From the NCBI RefSeq assembly GCF_002778315.1, contig NZ_NESA01000012.1, forward strand, positions 1-64,000: a DNA stretch of 64,000 bases, in the 5' to 3' direction. Source of the stretch: Limnohabitans sp. JirII-31 (GTDB lineage: Bacteria; Pseudomonadota; Gammaproteobacteria; Burkholderiales; Burkholderiaceae_C). The first letter of the stretch is position 1, and the number at the start of each line of letters is the position of its first letter. This document shows positions 53,357-62,952 of this stretch, piece after piece. The notes under the pieces were generated by a model. That model was not told where the DNA came from. It worked only from the letters and a program-made list of their open reading frames with translations, and did not search any database. The position numbers were made by a program, and so were the translations under genes.

Positions 53357-54432
53357 GCATTCGCCCCTTGGCCTAGCGCAGCCTCTTGGGCGTGGCTGGC
53401 AGCGGGTGCCGCTTGCGGCTCAGCAGATGCAGCGCCTGAGGTGGCCTGCACGCAACGCTGCCAGGCTTGCCACACGGCATCCACCGTGGGCGTGGGGCAA
53501 TCGACCAAGGCGCATTGGCGCGCCAAGCCAACTGGGCCCGTGCGCCAGGCGGTGTCGAAGTTGTAAATCTGCACGTGCGGCACATCCAAGGCCACGGCGA
53601 TATGGCTCAGGCCACTGTCCACCCCCACCACGCCCACGCACTGGGCCATCTTGGTGGTCAAGTCGTCCAGCGACAAACGCGGCCACACCACGGCACCGGG
53701 CAGCATGTCGGCCAAGGCTTCGCTGCGGATGCGCTCTGCCTCGTTGCCATGGGGCAGCGCCACGTCCAGACCCGTTTGCTTCAAACGCTGGCCCAGCTCA
53801 TACCAGTGCGCCAGCGGCCACTCTTTGTCGGCGCGTGAGGTGCCATGTACCAGCACCACATAGGGTTTGGGCTGAGAGTTGGCCTGCCCCAAGCCATAGC
53901 TCAAGCGGTCGGGCACGGCATAGCCCAAGGCTTGCGCGCATACCACGCGGGCGCGCGCCACGGCGTGGATGTGCGGTGTCACGCGCAGCGCCACATCGGC
54001 CACCCAGCGCGTGGGGCGCTCGTAGCCAGAACCGTCGGTGCGGTTGGCCAAGGCATAGCGTTTGCCGCCGGGCGTGGTGCGGGCCAGCCAAGACACCAGG
54101 GCCGACTTGGTGAGTCCTTGCAAGTCGATCACGGCGTCGTAGGCGTCTTGCTGCAAATCGGTTTTGAACGCACGCCACTCGGCACGCGTGGTGGGCGACC
54201 ACGGGTCTTTGCGCCAGCGGCGCAGCTCACACGCGATGACCCGATGCACGGCTTGGCAACGCGTCACCAACGGGGCAAAGCCACGCTCGACCACCCAGTC
54301 GATCTGTGCATTGGGAAAAGCCGCCTGCATGTCCATCACGGCGGGCAGGGTGTGCACCACATCGCCCAACGACGACAGCTTGACCACCAGCACCTTGAGC
54401 GGTCGGGGATCGGGGCTGACGTGCAGGATCAA
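53353..54432 (-). CDS. waaC: Lipopolysaccharide heptosyltransferase I
   Basis: A 359-residue GT9-family glycosyltransferase that adds the first heptose to Kdo2-lipid A. LVVKLSSLGDVVHTLPAV near the start and GVDSGLSHIAVALDVPHVQIYNFDTAWRTGPVG (~270-300) are the family signatures. The C-terminal ~35 residues are low-complexity Ala-rich. Overlaps the phosphomannomutase gene and waaA by 4 bases each. Confidence 0.93.
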   Translation of the reverse strand: MILHVSPDPRPLKVLVVKLSSLGDVVHTLPAVMDMQAAFPNAQIDWVVERGFAPLVTRCQAVHRVIACELRRWRKDPWSPTTRAEWRAFKTDLQQDAYDAVIDLQGLTKSALVSWLARTTPGGKRYALANRTDGSGYERPTRWVADVALRVTPHIHAVARARVVCAQALGYAVPDRLSYGLGQANSQPKPYVVLVHGTSRADKEWPLAHWYELGQRLKQTGLDVALPHGNEAERIRSEALADMLPGAVVWPRLSLDDLTTKMAQCVGVVGVDSGLSHIAVALDVPHVQIYNFDTAWRTGPVGLARQCALVDCPTPTVDAVWQAWQRCVQATSGAASAEPQAAPAASHAQEAALGQGANA

Positions 54433-55829
54433 TGTGAGGCCTCTTGAAACGCCGCATCCGGCTTGACCTGGCGCAGCAGCGCCAGCATGTCGTGCTCAAT
54501 GCGCGCCAGCGCTTGCTGTGTTTGCCCTTCAAAACGCAGCACCAACACAGGGGTGGTGTTGGAGGCGCGAATCAGGCCAAAGCCATCGTCCCAGTCAATG
54601 CGCAAGCCGTCAATGACACACACTTGCGGCTGATGCTCAGGCGAAGGCACGCCCCCAGACACCACCAATTGTTGCAACGCGGCGCTCAAAAGGTGGGGCT
54701 CGCCTTCGAGACAGCCGACATTCAACTCAGGCGTCGAATAGCTGGTGGGCAAGGCATTCAACACCGCACTGGCGTCGGAACTGCGACTGACGATTTCCAG
54801 CAGGCGACAGCCGGCATAGGTGCCGTCATCAAACCCATACCAACGCTCTTTGAAAAAGATGTGGCCACTCATCTCGCCACCGAGCGGCGAGTCAACTTCC
54901 TTCATCTTGGCCTTGATCAGCGAGTGTCCGGTTTTGAACATCAAGGCTTGGCCGCCTGCGCTGCGAATGGCGGGCGCCAGACGCTGCGAGCACTTGACGT
55001 CAAACACAATGGTGCCGCCCGGCACACGGGTGAGCACGTCTTGCGCGAACAAGGTCATCTGGCGGTCCGGGAAAATGATTTGGCCGTCTTTGGTGACGAT
55101 GCCCAAGCGGTCGCCATCGCCATCAAACGCCAGCCCCAACTCGGCATCGGTGGTTTGCAGCGCGTGGATCACGTCGTTGAGGTTGTCGAGCTTGCTGGGG
55201 TCCGGGTGGTGGTTGGGGAAGTTGCCATCGACCTCGCTGAACAACTCCATCACCTCGCAGCCCAGCGCCCGAAAGATGGCCGGCGCAGTGGCCCCGGCAA
55301 TGCCGTTGCCGCAATCGACCACCACTTTCATTGGGCGGCTCATGCGAATGTCACCCACGATGCGCGCCTGGTAGTCGGCTGTCACATCCACCGAGCGTAC
55401 CGAGCCACCGTTTTTCAACACCCAGGTTTCGGCTTGCATGATCTCGCGCAGGCCTTGAATTTCGTCGCCGTAAATGGCGCGTCCACCCAACACCATCTTG
55501 AAACCGTTGTAGTCCTTGGGGTTGTGGCTGCCTGTGACCTGAATGCCGCTGCGGCACAAGGTGCTGGCCGCGAAGTACAGCATGGGCGTGGTCACCGCGC
55601 CCACGTCGATCACCTCGATGCCCACTTCGACCAAGCCACGCACCAAAGCGTCGACCAAGGACGGGCCACTCAAACGGCCATCGCGACCCACCGCCACCAC
55701 GGTTTCGCCACAGGTTTGCGCATGCGTGCCAAAGGCGCGGCCCAAAGCATGCGCCACCTCAACGTTGAGAGTGCTAGGCACCACACCACGGATGTCATAG
55801 GCTTTGAAGATAGAGGTATTAACTTGCAT
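54429..55829 (-). CDS. Phosphomannomutase/phosphoglucomutase (AlgC/ManB type)
   Basis: A 466-residue alpha-D-phosphohexomutase. KAYDIRGVVPSTLNVEVAHALGRAF at the N-terminus, the phosphoserine loop VTGSHNPKDYNG (~103-113), metal loop FDGDGDRLG (~245-253), sugar loop GGEMSGH (~328) and phosphate-binding RASNTTP (~430). It interconverts mannose/glucose 6- and 1-phosphates for LPS and polysaccharide synthesis. First gene of the operon with waaC and waaA; start MQVNTSIFK at 55829. Confidence 0.93.
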   Translation of the reverse strand: MQVNTSIFKAYDIRGVVPSTLNVEVAHALGRAFGTHAQTCGETVVAVGRDGRLSGPSLVDALVRGLVEVGIEVIDVGAVTTPMLYFAASTLCRSGIQVTGSHNPKDYNGFKMVLGGRAIYGDEIQGLREIMQAETWVLKNGGSVRSVDVTADYQARIVGDIRMSRPMKVVVDCGNGIAGATAPAIFRALGCEVMELFSEVDGNFPNHHPDPSKLDNLNDVIHALQTTDAELGLAFDGDGDRLGIVTKDGQIIFPDRQMTLFAQDVLTRVPGGTIVFDVKCSQRLAPAIRSAGGQALMFKTGHSLIKAKMKEVDSPLGGEMSGHIFFKERWYGFDDGTYAGCRLLEIVSRSSDASAVLNALPTSYSTPELNVGCLEGEPHLLSAALQQLVVSGGVPSPEHQPQVCVIDGLRIDWDDGFGLIRASNTTPVLVLRFEGQTQQALARIEHDMLALLRQVKPDAAFQEASH

Positions 55830-55909
55830 AAAGAGTGATTGTAAAGAGGGGGTATTGCTTCAAAACGCCCCGCAAAAGTGCGGATACGATGACGCCGAAA
55901 GGCCTTTCC

Positions 55910-56410
55910 ATGACACGCACCTACTCAGACATCGTGTACAACATTTTGCCCACCCAATTGGGCGAAGTGCTGCTGGCTGCCAACAGCCAAGGCTTGGTCG
56001 GTATTTGGTTCCTCGACCAGGCGCATTTCCCAGACACCACCGACTGGCAACGGGTGCGCGAGCACCGTGTGTTGCGCGAAGCCCATGGCCAGTTGCAGGA
56101 ATACCTCGATGGCTTGCGGCAAACCTTTGAGTTGCCTTTGGCCTTTGCCAGTGGCACACCGTTTCAGCAACGGGTGTGGCAAGCCTTGGTCGCCGTGCCC
56201 TATGGCAAAACCACCAGTTACAGCCAAATTGCCAGCCGTGTGGGCTCCGCCAAGGCCGTGCGCGCTGTGGGCGCTGCGGTGGGGCGCAACCCGCTGAGCA
56301 TGGTGGTTCCGTGCCACCGTGTGCTGGGCGCGGCTGGCGCGCTCACGGGTTATGCCGGTGGTCTGGAGCGCAAAAAAGCCTTGCTCTCTTTAGAAGCTGC
56401 TCACACGTGA
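55910..56410 (+). CDS. ogt: Methylated-DNA-[protein]-cysteine S-methyltransferase
   Basis: A 166-residue suicide repair protein removing alkyl groups from O6-alkylguanine. The active-site motif VVPCHRVLG (Cys ~134) and the DNA-binding helix PYGKTTSYSQIASRVGSAKAVRAVGAAVGRNPLS are complete. Length fits Ogt without the Ada regulatory domain. ATG 55910 has GAAAGG upstream; ATG 55889 is an alternative start. Its stop overlaps the next gene's GTG start. Confidence 0.92.
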   Translation: MTRTYSDIVYNILPTQLGEVLLAANSQGLVGIWFLDQAHFPDTTDWQRVREHRVLREAHGQLQEYLDGLRQTFELPLAFASGTPFQQRVWQALVAVPYGKTTSYSQIASRVGSAKAVRAVGAAVGRNPLSMVVPCHRVLGAAGALTGYAGGLERKKALLSLEAAHT

Positions 56411-57309
56411 GCGACGCGTCTGTGCCGTGGCGCCAGTGGGTGCCCGATTTCGTGCTGCTGGCCTTGTTGTGGGGCTCCTCGTTTTTGTTCATGCGCCTGG
56501 GCGCACATGACTTCGGGCCTGTGGCCACGGCCTGGGTGCGCGTGTTGTTGGCGGCACTGATGCTCACCCCAGTGTTGGTGTGGCGACGCGAGGTGGGTTT
56601 GCTGCTGTTGCACTGGCGCAAGACCTTTGTCGTCGGCGTGCTCAGCGCAGGCGTTCCTTTCGTCTTGTACGGTTACGCGTTGCTGCACATCAGCACCGGC
56701 ATGTCATCGATTCTGAATGCCACCACCCCGTTGTTTGGCGCGCTGATTGCCTGGTATTGGCTGGGCGACCGTTTGAACGCTTCACGAGCCCTGGGGCTGG
56801 CCATTGGTTTCGCGGGTGTGGTGTTGCTGGCCAGCGAAGTGCCAGGAGGCATTGGCTTTCAAAGCGGCGGCTCGGGGCTGGCCGTGCTGGCCTGCTTGGG
56901 AGCCACGTTTTTTTATGGCTTGGCCGGTAGTTTCACCAAACGCTATTTGCAAGGCATTCCTTCGATGGTGACCACCAGCGGCAGCTTGTGGGGTGCCAGC
57001 TTGTTTTTGACCTTGCCTGCGTTGCTGCTGTGGCCCGATCAAACGCCGCCATGGCGTGCCTGGGCCGCCTTGGGCGTGGCGGGCTTTTTATGCACAGCGC
57101 TGGCCTATGTGCTGTACTTTCGGCTCATGAGCCGCACCGGCCCCGCGCGGGCCATGACGGTGACTTACCTGATCCCGGTGTTTGCCAATCTGATTGGCAT
57201 CGTGGTGCTAGATGAGGTGGTGACCCACTGGATGCTGCTGGGTGGCTTGGTGGTGGTGGCAGGCACGGCACTGGCCTCGGGCTTGGTCGGTCTGCGCGCC
57301 CGTCTGTAA
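56407..57309 (+). CDS. EamA/DMT-superfamily permease
   Basis: A 300-residue, about ten-helix membrane protein made of two EamA repeats: LLALLWGSSFLFMRLGAHDFGPVATAWVRVLLAALML (first) and LACLGATFFYGLAGSFTKRYL...IPVFANLIGIVVLDEVV (second). Transport direction and substrate are unknown; relatives export amino acids or metabolites. The start is a GTG at 56407 (VSDASVPW) overlapping the ogt stop by 4 bases; a much longer in-frame extension runs through ogt in another frame and is rejected. Confidence 0.88.
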   Translation: MSDASVPWRQWVPDFVLLALLWGSSFLFMRLGAHDFGPVATAWVRVLLAALMLTPVLVWRREVGLLLLHWRKTFVVGVLSAGVPFVLYGYALLHISTGMSSILNATTPLFGALIAWYWLGDRLNASRALGLAIGFAGVVLLASEVPGGIGFQSGGSGLAVLACLGATFFYGLAGSFTKRYLQGIPSMVTTSGSLWGASLFLTLPALLLWPDQTPPWRAWAALGVAGFLCTALAYVLYFRLMSRTGPARAMTVTYLIPVFANLIGIVVLDEVVTHWMLLGGLVVVAGTALASGLVGLRARL

Positions 57310-57392
57310 TGCACATGACACGCAGACACACCACTTGAAGCGATGTGGTTTAGCATCCCGCGCAGTCATCATTTATTGCCCAGGAGCTTACC

Positions 57393-58265
57393 GTGCGCAT
57401 CGCCACCTATCGCCATCTCAACCAACGCCATGTCGGCCAAGTCTCCGCTGACGGCCAACACGTCACCGCATTTCAAGTCAGCGCAGAGGTGGCCGAGCAC
57501 GGCGCCTTGCGCCTGATTGAAAGCCTGATGGCTGGCGGCGCACTGCCTGCCCTGGCCACCACGGCGGTGCCAGTGCAAGACGTGCAGCTGGAAGCGCCGC
57601 TGCCACTGCCACGCCGCAACATTTGGTGCGTGGGCCGCAACTACCACGAGCACGCCAAAGAACTGTCTGCCTCTGTCTTCAAAGACAGCAACACCAACAC
57701 CCAGGCCTGGCCCATCGTGTTCACCAAAGTGCCCGAGTGTGTGGTGGGCCCGACCGACCCGGTGCAGTTGCCCGGCAGTGCCGTGTCTGACCACATCGAC
57801 TACGAAGCCGAACTCGCGGTGGTGATTGGTAAAGGCGGCAAAAACATCAGCGCTGCCGACGCCATGCAACATGTGTATGGCTACACCATCGTCAACGATG
57901 TAACAGCACGCGATGTGCAAATGCGTCACCAGCAGTGGGACATGGGCAAGTCGTTTGACACCTTCTGCCCCATGGGTCCATGGCTCGTCACCGCCGATGA
58001 ACTGGACGGCACCCGCACCCGTGTGCGTTGCTTCGTCAACGGCGAGCTGCGTCAAGACGGCCCCACCGAACAACTGATTTTTGACATCCCCACGCTGATC
58101 GAAACCATCTCGCGCGGCATCACGCTCTACCCCGGCGACATCATCGCCACCGGCACCCCTGCTGGCGTAGGCATGGGGCTCAAGCCCCCACGCTACCTGC
58201 AAGCAGGCGACGTGGTGCGGGTCGAGATTGACGGCATTGGCCACATCGAAAACAAGTTCATCTAA
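57393..58265 (+). CDS. Fumarylacetoacetate hydrolase (FAH) family protein
   Basis: A 290-residue FAH-fold enzyme. NIWCVGRNYHEHAKEL (~76-90), DHIDYEAELAVVIGKGG (~132-148) with the metal Glu-Asp set, and the C-terminal GDIIATGTPAGVGMGL (~248-263) are typical of 2-keto-4-pentenoate hydratase/acylpyruvase-like enzymes. It probably hydrolyses or isomerises a 2-oxo or enol acid in the catabolic cluster. GTG start at 57393 with AGGAG upstream. First gene of an apparently single run to the right edge. Confidence 0.88.
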   Translation: MRIATYRHLNQRHVGQVSADGQHVTAFQVSAEVAEHGALRLIESLMAGGALPALATTAVPVQDVQLEAPLPLPRRNIWCVGRNYHEHAKELSASVFKDSNTNTQAWPIVFTKVPECVVGPTDPVQLPGSAVSDHIDYEAELAVVIGKGGKNISAADAMQHVYGYTIVNDVTARDVQMRHQQWDMGKSFDTFCPMGPWLVTADELDGTRTRVRCFVNGELRQDGPTEQLIFDIPTLIETISRGITLYPGDIIATGTPAGVGMGLKPPRYLQAGDVVRVEIDGIGHIENKFI

Positions 58266-58274
58266 GGTGCCCCC

Positions 58275-59261
58275 ATGACATCACGCCGCACACACCTGAT
58301 CAGCGCTTTGACGCTTTCACTCTTGAGCGTGTGCGGCACGCCATCCGTCCAAGCCCAAGAAGACTACCCCAGCCGCCCCATCACCATGGTGGTGCCGTTT
58401 CCTCCCGGCGGCGTGGCCGATGCGGTGGGACGCCCGGTGGCTGAAGCCATGGGCCGCTACCTCAAGCAGTCGGTGGTGGTGGAAAACAAAGGCGGTGCGG
58501 GCGGGGGCATTGGCATGGGCCAAGTGGCAAAGGCCAAGCCCGATGGCTACACGGTGCTGATGGCGCTGTCTTCACTGGTGGTGCTGCCCGAGGCCGACAA
58601 GGTGCTCAAACGCGCGCCGATGTTCCAGCTCGACCAGCTCAAGCCCATCGCGCGTTTCAGCGCCGACCCCACCGTGTTGGTGGTGCGTGCCGAGAGTCCC
58701 TGGAAGACCTATGCCGAATTCATGGCCTATGTGAAAGCCCATCCAGCCAAAGTGTCGTTTGGCTCGTCGGGCAACTACGGCACCATGCACGTGCCGATGG
58801 AGCAACTCAAGGTCGCCACCTCCAGCTACATGCTGCATGTGCCCTACACCGGCGCAGGCCCAGCCGTGATGGCCTTGCTGTCGGGCCAGATCGAAGCCCT
58901 GTCCACCGGACCGGCCAGCGTGGCGCAACAAATCAAGGCCGGCAAACTGCGTGCACTGGCCCACTGGGGTGAAGGCCGCTTGGCCAGCCTGCCCGAGGTG
59001 CCCAGCCTCAAGGAGTTGGGTGTGCCCATCGCCTACGCCCAGTGGTCGGGGCTGTTCGTGCCTGCGCACACGCCCCCCGCTGTGGTCGAAAAACTGCGTC
59101 AAGCCGCCAAATTTGCAGCCGCTGACGCACGCGCCAACCAGGCCATGCAGGCCTCGGGCAGCAGCTTCATGTTTCAAGATGCGCCAGAGTTTGAACGCTA
59201 CGTTCAGACCGACGCCAAAGACATGGCCGTCTTGGTGCAACGCATCGGCAAAGTGGACTGA
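58275..59261 (+). CDS. Bug-family (TctC-like) periplasmic solute-binding protein 1
   Basis: A 328-residue exported binding protein (signal ~1-27, ending VQAQ). SRPITMVVPFPPGGVADAVGRPVAEAMGRYL (~32-62), NKGGAGGGIGMGQVAKAKPDGYTVLM and GSSGNYGTMHVPMEQLKVAT are the Bug signatures. These proteins capture carboxylates for the tripartite tricarboxylate transporter or act as sensors. No tctA or tctB membrane subunit gene is in the cluster. Confidence 0.92.
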   Translation: MTSRRTHLISALTLSLLSVCGTPSVQAQEDYPSRPITMVVPFPPGGVADAVGRPVAEAMGRYLKQSVVVENKGGAGGGIGMGQVAKAKPDGYTVLMALSSLVVLPEADKVLKRAPMFQLDQLKPIARFSADPTVLVVRAESPWKTYAEFMAYVKAHPAKVSFGSSGNYGTMHVPMEQLKVATSSYMLHVPYTGAGPAVMALLSGQIEALSTGPASVAQQIKAGKLRALAHWGEGRLASLPEVPSLKELGVPIAYAQWSGLFVPAHTPPAVVEKLRQAAKFAAADARANQAMQASGSSFMFQDAPEFERYVQTDAKDMAVLVQRIGKVD

Positions 59262-59264
59262 GTA

Positions 59265-60050
59265 TTGGATCTCTCTCACGTCCACCTCGTCTGGTTGTTG
59301 CCGCCCGAGTTTGCGCATGCCAGCGTCTGGCTGTGGCTGGGCTTAGGCCTGGTCTTCATGCTGGGGGGCACGGTCAAGGGGGTGTTGGGTGTGGGCCTAC
59401 CTTTGGTGGTGGTGCCCTTGCTGTCGTTGATGTTGCCCACGCCCACGGCCATTGCGCTGGTGGCCGCTCCGGTGCTGGTGTCCAACCTGTGGCAAACCTA
59501 TGACAGCCGGGCCTCGCGCCACAACCTGTACCGTTTTTGGCCCTTGATCGTGAGCTTGCTCTTGAGCACTTTGATCACCGTGCCCCTGACCCTGCAGTTG
59601 CCCGCCACCGTACTCAACGTCATGATGGCCGTGGCTGTGATCACCGCCATCAGCCTGATGGCCTTCAACCCCAAGGTGCACATTGCCAAACGCTGGGAGC
59701 GCTGGGCTGGGGCCGCTGTGGGCACACTGTCGGGGGCCATGGGCGGGGTGTCGTCTTTGACGGGGCCCATCATCATCACCTTCTTGATGGCCTTGCAACT
59801 CAAGCGCGAAGAGTTCATTGGCACGATCAGCGTGATTTACCTGTTTGGCGCTGCCCCGCTGTATGCCGCGCTGTGGTGGTACGGACGCCTGGAGTTGTCA
59901 CACATTGTGGTGTCGGTGGTCGCCATGGCCCCGATGGCACTGGGCTTGTCGCTGGGCAAGCGTGTGCGCACACGGGTGAGCGAGGTGTTGTTTAGACGCA
60001 TCTTGCTGGTGTTCTTGCTGTGCATTGCCGTCGCACTTCTCAGCAAGTAA
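59265..60050 (+). CDS. TauE/SafE-family membrane permease
   Basis: A 261-residue protein with about eight hydrophobic segments, of the sulfite exporter TauE/SafE (COG0730) family: GTVKGVLGVGLPLVVVPLLSLMLPTPTAIALVAAPVLVSNLWQ (~33-75) and GAMGGVSSLTGPIIITFLMA (~150-170). Members export sulfite, sulfoacetate or organic anions. The TTG start at 59265 lies 3 bases after the upstream stop; no ATG fits before the first segment. It may supply the missing permease function beside the two binding proteins, which is an inference. Confidence 0.85.
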   Translation: MDLSHVHLVWLLPPEFAHASVWLWLGLGLVFMLGGTVKGVLGVGLPLVVVPLLSLMLPTPTAIALVAAPVLVSNLWQTYDSRASRHNLYRFWPLIVSLLLSTLITVPLTLQLPATVLNVMMAVAVITAISLMAFNPKVHIAKRWERWAGAAVGTLSGAMGGVSSLTGPIIITFLMALQLKREEFIGTISVIYLFGAAPLYAALWWYGRLELSHIVVSVVAMAPMALGLSLGKRVRTRVSEVLFRRILLVFLLCIAVALLSK

Positions 60051-60143
60051 GACACGTCACCCACGCTTGACGCCCGCGCGACTGGCGCCCCTGCCGCCGA
60101 CCACTAGAGTTGCTTCTACAAAAATGATTTGGAGGAGACACGT

Positions 60144-61106
60144 ATGGTTCGCTATCTGTTGACCATCTGCTTAAGTTTGTGGGCGGCATTGCCCATCCAC
60201 GCGCAAAACACCGCCTACCCGGCACGCCCCGTCAAATTCATCGTGCCCATCACACCGGGGGGCAGCAACGACGTGGTGGCCCGCGTCATCGCGCAAAAGC
60301 TGACCGAGCAATGGGGCCAGGCTGTGACGGTGGACAACCGCCCCGGCGCGGGCATGAACTTGGGTGCTGATTTGGTGGCCAAGAGCCCGCCCGATGGCTA
60401 CACCTGGCTGCTTGGGGCAAACAACATTTTTGTCACCAACCCGCATGTGGGCAAAACACCCTTCGATGTGTTCAAAGACTTCACCCCGATCAGCCAAGTG
60501 GCCCTGGTGCCGTTTGTGCTGGTGGTGCATCCCTCGGTGCCTGCCAAAAACGTGGCCGAGTTGGTGGCCTATGCCAAAGCCAACCCCGACAAGCTGAACT
60601 ACGGTTCCTCGGGCAACGGCTCACCCCAGCAGTTGGCGTCTGAAATGCTCAACCATGCCGCGGGCATTCAAATGCAACACGTGCCCTACAAAGGCGCGGT
60701 GCCCGCCATCACCGACTTGTTGGGTGGACGCATCCAGGTGTTCATTGGTGCAGTGAACTCGCTGTTGCCCCACATCAAGGAGGGCAAGCTGCGCTTGATC
60801 GCAGGCGCAGGGGGCAAGCGCTTTGCGGCCTTCCCCGACTTGCCCGCGATTGCTGAGACCGTGCCCGGCGTGGCCCTAGACGTGTGGCTGGGTGTGTTCA
60901 TGCCCGCTGGGGTGCCCAAAGACGTGGTGGCACGGGTCAACGCCGACATTGCGCGCGTGCTGCAACTGCCCGACGTCAAAGCCAACCTGAGTGGCCAAGG
61001 CATCGAAACCGCCCCCAGCAGCCCCGAAGCGCTGGCCGCCACCATCAAAGACGACTACGCCCGCTGGGGCAAAGTGATACGAGAAGCCAACATCAAAGCA
61101 GACTGA
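60144..61106 (+). CDS. Bug-family (TctC-like) periplasmic solute-binding protein 2
   Basis: A 320-residue binding protein with a signal peptide (~1-20, ending HAQ). PARPVKFIVPITPGGSNDVVARVIAQKLTEQWG, DNRPGAGMNLGADLVAKSPPDGYTWLLG and LNYGSSGNGSPQQLASEM are Bug-family hallmarks. It is only distantly similar to the other TctC protein of this cluster, so ligands probably differ. A strong RBS (GGAGGAG) precedes ATG 60144, after a 93-base gap, which may hold a separate promoter. Confidence 0.92.
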   Translation: MVRYLLTICLSLWAALPIHAQNTAYPARPVKFIVPITPGGSNDVVARVIAQKLTEQWGQAVTVDNRPGAGMNLGADLVAKSPPDGYTWLLGANNIFVTNPHVGKTPFDVFKDFTPISQVALVPFVLVVHPSVPAKNVAELVAYAKANPDKLNYGSSGNGSPQQLASEMLNHAAGIQMQHVPYKGAVPAITDLLGGRIQVFIGAVNSLLPHIKEGKLRLIAGAGGKRFAAFPDLPAIAETVPGVALDVWLGVFMPAGVPKDVVARVNADIARVLQLPDVKANLSGQGIETAPSSPEALAATIKDDYARWGKVIREANIKAD

Positions 61107-61108
61107 CC

Positions 61109-62893
61109 ATGATCAAACGCGAAGAACCGACCCCCAACCTCGAGCCCGCCACCTACTGGGGCAGCGACTCGATCGCCGAATGCCTGCGCGCCATGGGCGT
61201 GCCCTACCTGGCCTTGAACCCCGGCGCCAGCTACCGGGGCCTGCACGACAGCCTGGTCAACCACCTGGGCAACAGCGCGCCACAAATGCTGCTGTGCCTG
61301 CACGAAGAAGTGGCGATTGCCATTGCCCAAGGTTTTGCCAAAGCCTCAGGCCGCATGATGGGCGCGGTGGTGCACTCCAACGTGGGGCTGATGCATGCCA
61401 CCATGGCCGTGTTCAACGCCTGGTGCGACCGCATGCCCGTGCTCATGCTGGGTGCCACCGGGCCTTGGGACGCAGCCAGGCGTCGCCCCTGGATCGACTG
61501 GATCCACACCGTCAGCGACCAAGGCGCGCTGGTGCGCGACTACACCAAGTGGGACAACCAACCCGGCTCGGTGCCTGCCGCCATTGAAGCCTTGCTGCGC
61601 GGTGGACAAATTGCGCAAACCGCGCCGCGTGGCCCGGTCTACATCAACCTCGATGCGGCCTTGCAAGAAAGCAAAACCGACGGCCTGGTGCCCACCCCTG
61701 ACCCCACGCGCTACGCCGCCCCTGTGGCCCCGCCGCCCGCACCCACCGATGTGCAGCGCGCCGCGCAGCTGTTGTCCAACGCCAAGAAGCCCGTCATCTT
61801 GATGGGCCGCATGTCACGCGAAGTGGCCGACTGGCAGCCCCGCGTGGCCTTGGCCGAAGCACTGCAAGCGCCGGTCATCACCGACCTCAAAAACGCAGCC
61901 TCTTTCCCCACCGACCACCCCCAGCATGTGGGTGCGCCCGCCTACTTCATGAGTGCCGAGGCCTGTGCCGCTGTGCGCGAAGCCGATGTGGTGCTGATGC
62001 TCGACTGGGTGGACCCGGGCGGTGCGTTCAAGCAAGCCCTGCAAGGGGCCACCTGCACGGCACAAGTCATCCACGTGTCGCTGGACATGCACATCCACCG
62101 GGGTTGGAGCATGGACGGCGGCAGCTTGCCCCCAGCCGATGTCTACATGCTGTGCGAGCCCGATGCGGCCATCGCGGCTTTGAACGCCGCAGTCACGGCA
62201 CGCCCCCCTGTGGGCGATTGGCCCGCCAAAGCCGCGCTGCCTGCCCTACCGTCAGACGATGTGGTGAGCCTGCGTGCCGTGGCCGATGTGTTGCACGACT
62301 GCGCCCACGACCTACAGCTGTGCATCGCCCGCTTGCCCCTGGGCTGGAACGGTGCCTACCGCCACTTCCGCCATCCGATGGATTACCTCGGGGCCGACGG
62401 CGGCGGCGGCATTGGCGCTGGCCCCGGCAACGCCGTGGGCGTGGCCTTGGCCTTGCGCGACGCGAACTCAGACCGCATCCCGGTGGCCCTGATTGGCGAC
62501 GGTGACTTTTTGATGGGCAACACCGCGGTGTGGACGGCAGTGCGCTACGGCATTCCGCTGCTGCTGATCGTGTGCAACAACCACTCGTTCTTCAACGACG
62601 AGCTGCACCAAGAGCGTGTGGCCAAAGAGCGCCACCGCCCGACCGACAACAAATGGATTGGCCAGCGCATGAGCGACCCCGAAATTGACATCGCACAGAT
62701 GGCCCGCGCCATGGGTGCCGAAGGCATTGGCCCGGTGCGCCGCGCCCAAGACCTGCATGCGGCCATTGCGCAAGGCTTGCAGGCTGTGCAAGCGGGCAAG
62801 GTGTGCGTGATTGATGCCTGCGTGGCCCCCGGCTACGACGCCAACATGAGTGGCAACGCCGCCACCACCAGCTCTGCGGTTCACAAGCGCTGA
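61109..62893 (+). CDS. Thiamine-diphosphate-dependent enzyme (acetolactate synthase/decarboxylase-like)
   Basis: A 594-residue three-domain ThDP enzyme. N-terminal pyrimidine domain with the catalytic Glu in LHEEVAIAIAQGFAKASGR (~67); central domain with VILMGRMSREVADW (~230); C-terminal pyrophosphate domain with the metal motif GDGDFLMGNTAVWTAVRYGIPLLLIVCNNHSFFND (~464-498). By context (an aldehyde dehydrogenase follows after 59 bases), a 2-oxoacid decarboxylase producing an aldehyde is more likely than acetolactate synthase. ATG 61109 follows the TctC stop by 2 bases. Confidence 0.85.
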   Translation: MIKREEPTPNLEPATYWGSDSIAECLRAMGVPYLALNPGASYRGLHDSLVNHLGNSAPQMLLCLHEEVAIAIAQGFAKASGRMMGAVVHSNVGLMHATMAVFNAWCDRMPVLMLGATGPWDAARRRPWIDWIHTVSDQGALVRDYTKWDNQPGSVPAAIEALLRGGQIAQTAPRGPVYINLDAALQESKTDGLVPTPDPTRYAAPVAPPPAPTDVQRAAQLLSNAKKPVILMGRMSREVADWQPRVALAEALQAPVITDLKNAASFPTDHPQHVGAPAYFMSAEACAAVREADVVLMLDWVDPGGAFKQALQGATCTAQVIHVSLDMHIHRGWSMDGGSLPPADVYMLCEPDAAIAALNAAVTARPPVGDWPAKAALPALPSDDVVSLRAVADVLHDCAHDLQLCIARLPLGWNGAYRHFRHPMDYLGADGGGGIGAGPGNAVGVALALRDANSDRIPVALIGDGDFLMGNTAVWTAVRYGIPLLLIVCNNHSFFNDELHQERVAKERHRPTDNKWIGQRMSDPEIDIAQMARAMGAEGIGPVRRAQDLHAAIAQGLQAVQAGKVCVIDACVAPGYDANMSGNAATTSSAVHKR

Positions 62894-62952
62894 ACCTCTT
62901 GCCCCAGTCACCTTGAGTCACACCTCCCACACCGCCCAAGTTTGAACCCACC

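Noticed and set aside
54444..55838. 464-codon plus-strand frame opposite the phosphohexomutase gene
   Set aside because: Mirror of a gene with all catalytic loops on the minus strand; not protein-like in composition.
60884..61108. N-terminal extension of the ThDP enzyme through the end of the second TctC gene
   Set aside because: The in-frame extension overlaps a conserved coding region in another frame and adds Arg/Gly-rich non-family residues; ATG 61109 is the natural start.
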